From assembly GCA_900617975.1 (NCBI GenBank), contig UZAE01013865.1, forward strand, positions 1-18,452: a DNA stretch of 18,452 nt. The letters are read 5' to 3'. Source of the DNA: Rodentolepis nana (lineage: Eukaryota > Platyhelminthes > Cestoda > Cyclophyllidea > Hymenolepididae). Made by a program: the position numbers and the translations under genes. Positions 1-9,600 of this stretch are shown piece after piece (the first letter of the stretch is position 1; every line of letters starts with the position of its first letter). The notes beneath the pieces are model-generated. The model did not search any database, was not told the origin of the DNA, and saw only the letters and a program-made list of their open reading frames with translations.

Positions 1-24
1 CCCCCCCCCCCCCCCCCCCCCCCC
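1..24. repeat. Homopolymer C run at window edge
   Basis: The window opens with 24 consecutive C bases, followed by another short C-rich stretch. It may be a real low-complexity tract or a contig-edge artefact. Other C runs of about 9-12 bases occur near 8967, 9504 and 11212, so long C runs recur in this genome. Confidence 0.9.
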
Positions 25-472
25 ACCCCTCCAATCTCTCCGAGTTATTATTACCTCTTTAAATGATCGCTATTATGATTTAGTTTATGCGGCAGTTAGT
101 TGGAGATAACTACCCACCTAAAATCACAGCATCTGCATCACGCATTTCTAAAGGGATGACCAGTGCGCAATTTATCCATTTTTCATTGATTATGCACCCA
201 GTGTATGAGTCCACTGCTTAGAGCAAACGAAATTACTCAGATATTTTTTGTATCCCACCTCCACCAATTAAATTTCATAGAAGCGCACATTTCATTTATT
301 GAGTAAGCAAATAACACTGCTTTCATGTCTCTTTTTGGAATTTGCTTTATGATTAATCAAGTCTACAGTAATGATTACTGTAACTTCCTCAATAGACAAG
401 GCAATTTACGTTTCATCTTTCAAATATTCGTCGCAAATTGAAAGAAAATATTTATTAATTTCGTTTTTTTAG
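25..472 (+). other. Non-coding: probable first intron or upstream region of the bestrophin gene
   Basis: No exon could be supported here. The first coding exon of the bestrophin gene would need to end with AG before a donor, giving AG plus A as the Arg codon that starts the RWKGS motif. I found no ATG-led stretch of that kind. It ends in a T-rich acceptor tract with AG at 471-472. The missing first exon is probably left of the window. Confidence 0.5.
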
Positions 473-583
473 ATGGAAAGGAAGTCTTTACAAGTTGGTC
501 TGGATTGATCTTTTTCTTTATCTTGCGGTTTACTATATAATAAGCTTAATATACCGATTCGCTCTTCCTGAAACGCAGAAAAG
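473..583 (+). CDS. Bestrophin exon, first membrane segment
   Basis: The acceptor is T-rich with AG at 471-472, and the donor is AG|gtttgt at 584. The exon starts with the last base of an Arg codon, then WKGSLYKLVWIDLF and a hydrophobic segment ending IYRFALPETQK. This matches the bestrophin pattern RWxGSIYKLL to IYRxxLxxxQ. It ends in phase 2, and AG plus G of the next exon gives Arg. Confidence 0.92.
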
Positions 584-3500
584 GTTTGTGTTTAATCAGC
601 AATGTTTTGCACTTTTTAAGTCATCACAATTTTAAAAGTGATCAGGTTAGATCTATTACGCCTCTTATTTTGTGTAGGAATTTTGAAGATGTTGTCCGTT
701 TTTGCGAGGCAATGAAAGGGAACATCCCCGTCTCCTTTCTACTGGGTTTCTTCGTGTCTGGAGTTATTGGTCGTTGGTATAATATGTATATGTACATTCC
801 CTGGATGAACCATATTGCTTACTCAACTATGGTAAGGCACTATTTCTGTTTTAACAGTGCAAGATTCCATGACCCGCCTTTATTTCAGTTAGAGTTAGAA
901 AGTAGTGGTCTCCACTCTTAAAATTTAAATCATCCAAGTATTCTGACTTTTTTAGAAATGAGCTACTGAAATGGTATGACTAAATACTCAAATTAGCAAA
1001 TTAGTCGATATGTTACGCACATAGTAAGTACCCAGGAATTTTGTCTTGAAAACATCTCCATAAAGCCAGATGTACGCAATCCCGAAGATTGAATGGGACA
1101 TTTTACCGATCAGATATTTTATATCTAGAACAATTATTCGAGGGAGAAAATATCGATGTTTTCATTTTAGACTGAGTAATTGGTGAGTCACTTTTCATCA
1201 GACAGTCGTAATTTTGGACATTTGACAGTTGTAGGCATGTTTGGAGCATTGTCAGTTTGAGTTGCTGTCATGTCATGCAGTCGCACTTCAGAAAGCAATT
1301 CCTGTATAACAGCTGTGGAAATTAATCCTTCAATTGGAATTATAAAGAAGTTTAATAGCCAGAATTTTCGGTACCCAGTTAAGAGCTTGAGAATGGTCAA
1401 TTAAAGTGGTCAAATATATAGAGAGACTTGTCTTATACTTAAATATGCCAATTGCGCAAAATCTCATTTATATTTACCTAATGAAATAACTTCTTTAAAT
1501 TGCATGAAATAACATTAATTTTTACGTATTTCCATCGGTCTAGTCCTATGTAAATTGTGCAGACAAGAGCGTATCGAAGGAAATTAGGCTTTCACTGATG
1601 CGTTACATGAATCTCTCTTGGATCCTATTGATGCGTCGAATAAGTGACCAGATCGCTGATCGATTTAAACAATTGGATGAAGACTCCGACTGCGAACAGG
1701 AGTATTGTTGCAAAGGGTATTCAAAATGCTGTAACCGGAAGAAGAAAATGCATCATATCATGCAGCATCCTTGGAGTAGTTCTCAAGTGAGTGTGACCAC
1801 AGAATCTCTCCTTTTCCTTAATTCCTATTCTCATTTCTGCCTAACTGGCGATCTCGTGCTGATGTAAATGAGAGTGTAACGAAAATCAAGGACGAAAATC
1901 CACTTTCTAACTAATTGCATTAACATGGTTGTATTTGAAAAGACTAGTGTTTATTAATTCTGGAAATAGCTTTTCCCCATTTACACTGCTATTGACAGCT
2001 GATAGTCAAGTCATCAATTGATGAAAGATAGCTTTTTCTCTAAATGTAAGTTTACATATATGGGAGGTCCTTCAGATCGAGGCAATGTTAGTGGGATTTT
2101 AAGCTTAGACTTTTGGCCAGAAAGAGAGTCAAAAGAAATTTATCATTATTTTTTATTGTATCTATTACAAATTGTAGTCATTTACTTTCCCTAGCAAAAT
2201 TTTGGATTTCATGAGGGAAAAGGCGCGTGTTCTTTACGATTTACTTTATTTTCGACTAATTTAACTGCCTCATCGGGAAAAAGAAAGTGACTGGTAATTG
2301 TAATATTGAATAAATAAGGAAAAATTTCAACAGACAAGAAGATCGCACTATTGAAAAAGAGGTTCACACAAAAATTATGGCCATTAGCGTATATTGTAGT
2401 GCCAATCCGTCAAACGAAGTTTTTACGCGTAAATTAAATTACTACATTTTTAATTATTATCAATACAATTATGAACTTCTTGACCGTCTTCTCGACAAGA
2501 AACGGAAACTAAGGTCTCAAATGCAGCTTCAACTCTAACCAATAGCAGTGCTGTTGTAGTACCGACACAGTGATTACTGTGGTTTGCCGCAAAGTCCAGT
2601 GCATACAAAACAGCCCATTGGGTTGAGATCTGAGGGGGAGTGGAGTTCAGGGGCTAAAAATACATTGCCACAGGTGCAGTCGTAAGAATTGGTTGACAAC
2701 CAGTCTTGACATTAACTTGAAGTGTCCCAGTAGGTCCAATCCTGTTGCCACCACACATCTGGTTTATTATTGGCAACCCTCGTTCGTCGTTAGCCAGGGC
2801 TCTACAACTACTACGTTGGCCACCAATTTTACATGGGGAGCATATCACACCACCATCAGTGGTGGATGAGGACACACCAAATTGGGCAAATTGAGGCCTC
2901 ATGACTCAGGAAGTATCTTCTTACTCAATGCAAGGCAAGTAATCTCATATTCTTTGTGGTGTGCTTTTGATCTTGTCAAAATTTCCCCTCATCCCAAGAG
3001 AAACGAATTGTTGGTGCTTCAGCAGAATCTTCCAGTTTGCTAAGATGCTTAATCGGCTTTATCGGTCGGCTATTTTGGATGCGAATTTCACTGAGAAGTT
3101 GGCCTCTACGACGCTTATTTGTATGAGGACGTTTGATCTCCACTACTTCTAATCTTCAACTATTATTATTATTAGGAAGGAAGTAAAACTTTCACAATTG
3201 AAATAATTGCTCAAATTTTGGATTGGTAATCGAATCAGTGATGTATTACTTTGCAATGCCAATTTAAGCTTGTATTTATATATTACGGGAGGGTTGAAAT
3301 ACTCTTCTCTTTTGCTCTTTTACTACCCTTATATATTTTTCTAAGTAATGGCCCAATACTTTCATTCTGCTTTCCATAATATGCCAAATGGTATACGATA
3401 AAGCCTTTAATTTGATTGTTCAAGGATCCTTGAATACACCTTCTTTTCCGATGCTGCTACTCCTGCCCACTAAACTTTTTTCATGCTGTTTCCTGAAGTG

Positions 3501-5962
3501 GTGTGTGATATAATGCTCTTCCTTCATTGTTATTTATCGTTTATTGTATCTTATCTCATAATAGTTCCGTCGAAATCCAAGATTTTCAACTGTTAGTGTT
3601 GTTGCACTTCCAAGTGAGGTAAGCACTTATTTTTTTCATCTGAAAATGTGCTGGAATCACTGGGGTATCAGATTTATCTAACCAAACCAGCTAAGAAAGA
3701 TGTCAGGGATCAATTTATTATATCCTCTATCTCTAATACGAGTGAGTTTCACACATTTGCAGTGGATGAAAATGATTTTTTTCTGTTTTAAGACTGCTGT
3801 ATTTTGTATTTGTTAGTGGTAAAATCTAACACCCAACAACTCGATTAAAATATTGTTTACGCTCTTGCATTTGCACAGTTTCAAAACAGTCAACACACTA
3901 TAACAAGACCGCCAAGAACACCTTTCGATGGAGCTTCCAGCTTACCAAACAGACAGATGAGTGTCTTCAGACAGACAATGTTGTTAGATGAAGGAACAAC
4001 TCCTGACAGACCGCCTAGGTCCATGTTAAATTTCGACATGTTTAATGCCTTTGAAGGTGAAGATGAATGGAGCATTCGTGCTACGTTGAACGGTTTCAAC
4101 AAAGATAAGAGTAAGTATAGTCCTTGTTAAATGGAAAATGCATTTGCTTAGTCATACAATTTAGTACGTTGGTCATAATAACTCAAAGCATCCTCCATTT
4201 ATTACATTTAGATAGCATTTATTTTATTTCAAATGGCAGGCGTTAAGATAGGTATCATTAGCCCTTTAGTTGCCTTCGGGCTTCACAGAAAGGAAGATGA
4301 ACATCCAAGTGGTAAAAAGTCGAGAGGGGGACAGAATAATGATTCGCAGACGTAAAAGAGACAGACAGAAAGACACAAAGGTAGAAAAAAAGTGAGGTGA
4401 GTACTGTGAAAGTAGTCGAATATGACATACAGTGGGGTGATGGTAGTTTGAAGTGAGGAGTCAACTGCCGATTAATAGACTTTTTTGCCGTATGAATATA
4501 CGTTGCCCAGGGTGCACCACGTGGAGGTAAGTCTATTGATACGTTGCCCAGGGTGCACCACGTGGAGGTAAGTCTATCTCACACCCCATGATGAGGACAT
4601 TACCAACCGTAAATTGTTGTGAACTATCGTTGTGGCAAGATTAATGATTCCGTATGTTGAATTCTCGACGCTTTAGTGAATAAAATTGTTGGAGTGCAAG
4701 ATTGAACTGAATCAGTTCTGTCTGATATTTTCACTTACTTTGCATTTGTAACTATCTTTGAGCTATATTTCACAATTTCCCTCCCCTTAGGTGGTGATCA
4801 TCGCTGTCTATAGCTACTTCGGATGCGAACTTCTGGCCTCTCAATTCCTGGAGGTTCCAAAGGTCGAAGGAGAAGCGGTCGTGGATTTCTTTGTTCCAAT
4901 CTTCAGCATTTTTTACTTCCTTTTCCTCATGGGGTGGCTAAAGGTTAGTCAAATGTAGAATTAACTTTAATTATCGTTCACTTATTGTTTATTTACCTCT
5001 CTTCATTTTAATTGCATTTGCTTCTTCATTTTGTCTCTAAGTTCTTTTTGCATGTACACGATAGTTAATTCATTTTAGAGTTGATCAACCAGTTGTTATT
5101 AGTGGTTTTAGTATGCTATATCAGATCGTAATTAAAATAACTCAGTATTCGAGTTTCTTAAACTTGATTTTTTATCAAATTGAATCATATTTACCAGTTT
5201 TTAATGTTACCAGTCCCTTATAAATCCCAAAGTTCACTCAGTTTAACAACCATTAAAATACAGTAAATATGTAAACTTCCAATTCTTCAACAAACTGGTT
5301 CACTGTATAATGGTGATATTATTTCCAAACTTACTAATAATGATACAAATCCTCCTATATCAAATTTACAATTAGGTAAATGCATTATCCACATAACATT
5401 CTCAAGTAAATGGTGTTAATCTTTAAAATATTGCTAAATCGAGATAAACAAAGCACTTGAAAGGAATAGAGATCGTGTTTGAAACACTATGCCAAGTTAC
5501 ATTAACGTGGGTAAATAGACTGAAAGGGGTGATAAATCAAACTAAGAAAAGAGTATCGCAAAGAAAGGTTTCCATGTGACCCCAAATCGGCTTTCAGGTT
5601 ATCACAGGACTCATTCCCAATAGAACGCTGAATGACAGACTGAGGTGAATCACACTCTTTGTAAGTGAGATAATATGCATCATTGTTTCCCATCTTAGGT
5701 TGCCTTGTGTGTAATGAATCCATTTGGTGACGATGATGAAGACTTTGAAACCTCCGACATCTTAGACTACAACTTGGATGTGAGCTATCGAACAGTTCTT
5801 ATGGATGAATCCACATATCCAGAGCAACTGAAAGCACCCACATTCGAAATTAAAACAATGAAAGGTGCAGAAAATGACAATCTCCGCGATTTCGTTAAAA
5901 GTACTCATAAAGAAATGGACAAAATCGACACTAACCAAGATGACAATGGGTATGCTTCATAA
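473..5962 (+). CDS. Bestrophin-family chloride channel, divergent, 5'-partial, seven exons
   Basis: Bestrophins form pentameric calcium-gated anion channels in the plasma or organelle membrane. Proposed coding join: 473-583, 678-831, 1544-1786, 3036-3130, 3565-3613, 4791-4943, 5699-5962, about 355 residues. All introns are GT-AG and every phase matches (2,0,0,2,0,0). Seen in order: WKGSLYKLVW with the first membrane segment; NIPVSFLLGFFV with RWYNMY, holding the neck residues equivalent to I76, F80 and F84 of human BEST1; LMRYMNLSW; VVIIAVYSYF and FLMGWLK; then NPFGDDDEDFE, which keeps the Asn and the Asp pair of the calcium clasp. The first 20 to 25 residues lie upstream. Oddities: the GxIRD and YDWIxIPLVYTQ motifs are unrecognisable and a Cys-rich insert is present. 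No internal stop occurs in the join, so it is probably functional, though a young pseudogene is possible. Family assignment is secure; exons 4 and 5 are the least certain. Confidence 0.88.
678..831 (+). CDS. Bestrophin exon with neck helix (IPxSFLLGFFV) and RWYNMY
   Basis: After one base completing the split Arg codon, 51 codons run from NFEDVVRFCEAMKG to AYSTM. IPVSFLLGFFV carries the pore-neck Ile and two Phe found in family members. RWYNMYMYIPW corresponds to RWWxQYxxIPWPD. The donor is ATG|gtaagg, and the preceding intron is only 94 bp. The open frame continues past the donor to 921, but that part has no family similarity and is intron. Confidence 0.95.
1544..1786 (+). CDS. Bestrophin exon, LMRYMNLSW helix and cysteine-rich cytosolic insert
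   Basis: The start at 1544 (acceptor tctag) was chosen over a second AG at 1561-1562. Only 1544 gives phase 0 after the preceding ATG, and it restores family spacing between the IPW motif and LMRY. The exon encodes IRLSLMRYMNLSWILLMR and ADRFKQLDE, equivalent to RRTLxRYxNL and RFPxxxH. Next comes DCEQEYCCKGYSKCCNRKKK in place of the usual VEAGxLTxEE segment, then HPWSSSQ. The donor is CAA|gtgagt at 1787. Five Cys within 15 residues is unusual for this family. Confidence 0.85.
2470..2902 (-). pseudogene. Decayed mariner-type (Tc1/mariner) transposase fragment in bestrophin intron
   Basis: Read on the minus strand, pieces in different frames follow the order of a mariner transposase catalytic half. 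First comes FGVSSSTTDGGVI, like VFGVVSSxGxVMPP. Then NQMCGGNRIGP, like CNQVAGGRPWV. A shifted frame gives YWDTSS (second catalytic Asp region) and QDWLSTNSYDC. Last is LHSPSDLNPMGCFV at about 2612-2647, matching the SPDLNPxD block but with Gly where the third catalytic Asp belongs. Frameshifts, stops and the missing N-terminal DNA-binding half show that it is dead. An 82-codon open frame (2654-2902) is part of it, not a gene. I did not find terminal inverted repeats. Confidence 0.72.
3036..3130 (+). CDS. Bestrophin exon, degenerate region around the GxIRD helix
   Basis: The acceptor is cttccag with AG at 3034-3035, giving phase 0. The exon encodes FAKMLNRLYRSAILD, then a helix-like stretch ending CMR. 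After HPWSSSQ of the previous exon this lines up with the family order P-W-x-x-W-F-A-N-L, and the length to the Arg is within one residue of human BEST1. The GRIRD motif itself is lost, with only ILD left. The donor is AGGAC|gtttga, which is weak, giving phase 2. The frame stops at 3150 if not spliced. Confidence 0.62.
3565..3613 (+). CDS. Bestrophin micro-exon replacing YDWIxIPLVYTQ
   Basis: This 49-bp exon begins after a T-rich tract with AG at 3563-3564. It completes the split codon from 3130 as Thr and encodes SVEIQDFQLLVLLHFQ. DFQLLVLLHFQ sits where family members have DWISIPLVYTQ, and the final Gln before VV is at the same exon boundary as in human BEST1. The donor CAA|gtgagg at 3614 is chosen over the stronger gtaagc five bases later. 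Only the former gives phase 0 in this frame, while the later site leads to a stop in the next exon. Confidence 0.6.
3879..4110 (+). other. Orphan exon-like open segment with strong splice signals
   Basis: The segment is bounded by a cag acceptor (AG 3877-3878) and a consensus gtaagt donor at 4111. Only one frame is open throughout, encoding 77 residues beginning FQNSQHTITRPP and ending LNGFNKDK. It is polar, with two related RPPR repeats (RPPRTPFD and RPPRSMLNFD), like a channel cytosolic tail. It starts in phase 0, compatible with the exon ending at 3613, but ends in phase 1. Splicing on to 4791 reaches a stop after seven codons. It could be an alternative or poison exon, a leftover from a duplicated bestrophin tail, or an unrelated gene's exon. 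No family recognised. Confidence 0.4.
4218..4587 (-). mobile_element. Short retroelement copy A (in bestrophin intron), 5' module duplicated
   Basis: The element is in minus orientation. Its 5' end is at 4587 (GGGGTG..GATAGACTTACC) and its A/T-rich tail near 4218 follows the CCTGCCATTTGAAATAAA motif. The terminal module with GTGCACCCTGGGCAACGTAT is present twice at a 41-bp period (about 4498-4538 and 4539-4579). It contains an open frame of 68 codons at 4258-4464 that is also present in copies C and F. No clear target-site duplication seen. It lies in the intron between exons 3565-3613 and 4791-4943. Confidence 0.85.
4791..4943 (+). CDS. Bestrophin exon, third and fourth membrane segments
   Basis: The acceptor is a strong pyrimidine tract ctccccttag, and the donor is AAG|gttagt. 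It has 51 codons in phase 0/0, beginning VVIIAVYSYFGCELL and ending FYFLFLMGWLK, with FFVPIFS between. Human BEST1 has VVTVAVYSFF to FFFYVGWLK in an exon also 153 bp long and bounded at the same residues, as I recall it. Confidence 0.96.
5699..5962 (+). CDS. Bestrophin last exon: calcium clasp and short C-terminal tail
   Basis: The acceptor is catcttag. The exon begins VALCVMNPFGDDDEDFE, the most conserved bestrophin signature. Asn and the two clasp Asp residues are kept, and Gln equivalent to Q293 is Cys. YNLDVSYRTVLMDE matches DRNLQVSxLxVDEM. A polar tail of about 40 residues ends at TAA 5960-5962, much shorter than vertebrate tails. A possible donor (GG|gtatgc at 5950) would remove the last few codons and extend the protein into 6026-6209. 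Confidence 0.93.
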   Translation, partial: VALCVMNPFGDDDEDFETSDILDYNLDVSYRTVLMDESTYPEQLKAPTFEIKTMKGAENDNLRDFVKSTHKEMDKIDTNQDDNGYAS

Positions 5963-6025
5963 AAAAGACCTTCTTTTGGCAAAGATTACAGAAATAGACG
6001 TCAAATTTTCTTCTAACAACTTTAG

Positions 6026-6209
6026 GCTGGTGAATCTGGAAATAAAGCACAGTTGCTGCAAGTGTTTCCCTAAACGAACACATAAGAAGGAAGAAGAAAG
6101 CAAGTTCTTTAGCATGAAAAATAATTTGGGCAAATTTCATTTGTTAAAAGAGATTTTGTTTTATTTTAGAGGTCGAGTCTTCTCCGCTAAAGTTGATTTT
6201 AAACCATAA
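6026..6209 (+). CDS. Possible alternative terminal exon of bestrophin
   Basis: Removing 5950-6025 (76 nt) joins GG of the preceding exon to this segment in frame. The intron would have a branch-point-like ttctaac eight bases before its terminal AG. The result is about 60 further codons, beginning LVNLEIKHSCCKCFPKR and ending VFSAKVDFKP before TAA at 6207-6209. The Cys-Cys plus Lys/Arg-rich composition echoes the insert in exon 1544-1786. The donor is only moderate. It could equally be 3' untranslated sequence. Confidence 0.42.
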
Positions 6210-6559
6210 ACAGAAAAAGGAGCATCCTGAACCAGTGGATGTGTGATGACGCCAAAGCAAAATTGAAAATGATCATATAAATTTACTATTCCTTTGTCGT
6301 CGAACAAGCAAAATGGAATTTTGAATGCCTTTGTTCTTAACATCATAAAATGTAGTGCGGTGTGATTTTTTTTCAGATTTGATTAGAAGGGGATGTATGT
6401 GCCGGCATTTATTATCTAAAGAGAATTTTCACTTGACTAATATTTCATTGCATGCAATTGTGAATTAATTAAATTTATCGTATATTTATAATATAATATT
6501 TATGCATTCGATTTGCAGGTTTTCATCACTCAAATTTCAAATTACGAACTAGTAAAATC

Positions 6560-6565
6560 AATAAA
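6560..6565 (+). promoter_or_regulatory. Candidate polyadenylation signal AATAAA
   Basis: An AATAAA hexamer lies about 600 bases after the bestrophin stop codon. An earlier aataaa at about 6042-6047 falls inside the alternative terminal exon. Which one is used cannot be told from sequence alone. Confidence 0.3.
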
Positions 6566-9161
6566 ATGCAACTTGAGTGAAATTTAGAACATTCTACTCT
6601 GTTAAAGCATGTGAACTAGACATATTCTGTCGATCAAGAAGTTGGTAGGGTGAATGACATAAATGATTATTCATCTGAGTCTATAGTTCATCAGCCTCAT
6701 AAACACAAAACGGCAGAATCTGAAATTTGGCAAACGGAGTTTCCGTAATCAGGAAAATGGTGAATGATCACTAAGGGAAGTATTGGCGGTCTCTTGAATC
6801 CAAAATTCAAATTTCGTAAGAAAGTTTGCTGCCAAAACTGCATTCCAGCCCCTTTCCCACATTGGATTTTTTCGAAATATATGCGCGTTCCAAATGATAT
6901 TCACTTGTAAACGCATTCGGAAAGTAATCAATTATAGTTAAACATTCCTTTCCCATTTCTGTGTAATAATTACCACAAAAACGATAATTAGAAAGATTTT
7001 TTAAAGTCACCCCACTTTTCAAATGAAAGAAACAGATTTTTTGTTGTTTTTTCCTGATTTTAGGGTAATAACCAAGCAATTGGAGAAAAACTGCATCACC
7101 AATTTGATTGAATTGATTGTGCTGTTTTGGCTCTGTCTTTTAGTTGCTTATAGTCAATGAAAGTTTTATTTTGCCGCTTGCAATGCGTAAACACATTCAC
7201 GTAAATTAATTGAAATAGATTATCGCAGATTAAATTTCAGATTATTTAAATATCGCTTAAATAATATGGTTCAGATTAGTTTTGATCAAAATTTATATTC
7301 CAATCTGAGTCTGAGTGTTCCATCACATTATTTTCAATCTGTTAAGCGCGTCTTAAGTACCACTCACTATGACAACTGATCTTACTAATTTTGGAACTCG
7401 AAGCCATTCAAATCTATGGGGGTTCGAATGAGTTCTAGAGAGTAAGAATTGTTGTGTTGTTTGCTTTCGAGCGCGTATGACACTCAGGCATTGTTGAAGT
7501 TCAAGTTGCATTCATGATCCTTTATCACATAGTTTCAATTTATTAAATATATTGATTTGAAATTATTTTCGCTTCCATTAATCGTCATTCAACTTGATTG
7601 TTGCATCTTGAAAATAAATAGGCGAAGAAGGTGTAGCACTTTAAATTAAGGACTTGAACAAATGGTAAAAAATTCATATTCATTAATGTAGTTGCGAATC
7701 GGATCTTGTGCTGACCAGACACTTTTCATCTGAAATTTTAAGTTTATACTAGCGAATATGTATCTCGAGTTCGAACCCAGCAAATCTCCATCAATCTTCA
7801 AAATAACTGCTGAGTTCAAGAATAAAGCAGCTGTGAACAGCATTTTGTTGATAGCGCCCTGCCTGATAAAAAAATGGATCGGATGAGGAGGCCTCATAAA
7901 GGCAGGTATTTAAAGATGAACTGGTTGGGTCATGCGACCGCAAATGCTCGATTAATCATTCCAAGCTGTCTCGTTGAGTGTGACAGTATTGAGATTCTCG
8001 AACTTGGTGCAGCTCGTGTTATTTGGCGGCATGTGATAGGTGATTTAAGATAACTCAGGTGTCGAAGTGGATATTAAAAATGAAATGACTCACTTGAGGA
8101 AATGGGAATTAAAATGCCGAGAAAATATTTCGAAATCTAAATGACAATACGAATTGGAGGAAATCTAATAACTTAAGTCAACAAAATAGAATGGATTCGA
8201 ATCTTAGGAGTTCTGTAGAATTCTATCTCGCGCCTTAAAATCTGGAATTTTTCTACACCAGTGCAGATCAACTTTCATAATCCTGTGTTCCAGCTACTTA
8301 TCCTCAGATTAGTTAGTAGATACGTATTCACAAATTGAAATTTATTTTCTAATAGCCAAAACGTTAGCAGGTAGCTAAGAAAATTAAAATTTCAACAAAG
8401 CTGAGCTCAAACATGCTTTCATTAAATACGTACCTTGCTTGTAAAGACGTTGAATGATGTACTCAACTCAAATATTCCCACATATTGTGTCTATGATGAC
8501 GTCGCACAAAACGTTACGCTTTTAACTAATGGAAGATAAATTATTAGTATTATTCGTCCTCTTTTGTCGGGGCTTCGAATATCTTTTCTTCACATTAAAT
8601 TAAGAAAATAGGCACAATTCCCACCTGAAGTTATGGCAATCCCTTGTCTTATCGCTACTTTTCATTTTTTGAATTGATATAACTATGCATTTATTTACAG
8701 GGTTTTATTAATTCTTTTTGAATATACATTCTTGAAATGTAATCAAGGGAAAATCCACAAAGAGGCCAAACGATGAACATCACTGCCACGTCAACCTTAC
8801 GTCATCGTCAAGTAGTCCGTTATCCGAACAGTGACATTTTGTCCCATTAAATACGAAGGATTTGCATAACCTCACACATGGCCCAATGTAGAAGTAGAAA
8901 TGGTTTCCGAAATGTCATAATAATAGACATTTCCAGCAATACTGTTGTCTAATCCCTTTACCCACCTCCCCCCCCCCACTCCATCTTCCTGTTATGATTC
9001 GAGTAAATTGGGATTTAAAGAAAATTTTCGCAACGAAATGCGTTTTTGACAGAGACGTTTAGCTTTTACAGTTGCAGTTGGTTAAAACAATTAATTGGAA
9101 ATATGGTTATTTTGAAGCATAATTGTGAGAAACGCAAACTAATAGTTTATTTGCAGGAATG
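6566..9161. other. Intergenic AT-rich region without recognised genes
   Basis: Short open frames occur (for example minus 6807-7079 and minus 7646-7897), but none shows family motifs, splice support or unusual composition. A gttcgaaccc string near 7770 resembles a tRNA B box, but no A box or cloverleaf accompanies it. A 10-base C run lies near 8967. Confidence 0.5.
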
Positions 9162-9171
9162 AAGTTTATTG

Positions 9172-9590
9172 GTCTTTTGTTCGGGGTGAGCGATAGATTT
9201 ACCCCCACATGTCGCACCCTGGACAACGTATACTCATACCTCAAAAAGCCTATAAACCTTTTCGTTATCCCGAGTCTTATTTGGCTATATGGGATGCGCG
9301 ATAGACTCACCTCCACGTGGTGCACCCTGGGCAACGTATACTCATACGGCAAAAAGTGTATTAACTGGCAGTTGACTCCTCACTTCAAACTACCAGGACC
9401 CGTTTGTATGTCATATTCCACCACTTTCACAGTACTCATCTAACCTTTTTCTCTACTTTTGTACCTGTCTCTCTTAAATTTGTGAATCACTCTTTTGTTC
9501 CTCCCCCCCCCCTCTGCGAAGCCCGAGGTCAACTAAAGAGCAAATGATAATTTTTATATAGCCTGCCATGGGATATAAATAAATAATTAA
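9172..9590 (+). mobile_element. Short retroelement copy B with two 5' modules and 10-bp TSD
   Basis: This is the only copy in plus orientation. It is flanked by the direct repeat aagtttattg at 9162-9171 and 9591-9600. Two versions of the 5' module are present about 109 bp apart. The outer one begins near 9184 (GGGGTGAGCGATAGATT) and is diverged. The inner one begins near 9293 and has CCACGTGG intact. It ends with GCCTGCCATGGG and an ATAAATAAATAA tail. The open frame 9159-9443 runs through both modules by chance, and the element's own ORF is broken here. Confidence 0.85.
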
Positions 9591-9600
9591 AAGTTTATTG

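Noticed and set aside
1188..1400. Minus-strand 70-codon open frame
   Set aside because: It lies in a bestrophin intron, has no motif or splice support, and is of a length expected by chance.
1561..1563. Alternative acceptor tgtgcag at 1561-1562 for the bestrophin exon
   Set aside because: It would break phase with the exon ending at 831 and shorten the link before LMRY. The acceptor at 1542-1543 fits both.
3614..3624. Stronger donor (GAG|gtaagc at 3619) for the bestrophin micro-exon
   Set aside because: With the incoming phase from 3130 it leads to a stop at the start of the next exon. The site at 3614 keeps frame and puts Gln before VV as in the family.
3890..4102. Minus-strand 70-codon open frame
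   Set aside because: It is the antisense of the plus-strand exon-like segment with strong splice sites, which is the better reading.
7646..7897. Minus-strand 83-codon open frame, and a tRNA B-box-like gttcgaaccc inside it
   Set aside because: No protein motif. No matching A box or cloverleaf, so neither a gene nor a tRNA/SINE head can be supported.
9159..9443. 94-codon open frame starting MKFIGLLFGVSD
   Set aside because: It runs through duplicated 5' modules of retroelement copy B and has no counterpart in other copies.
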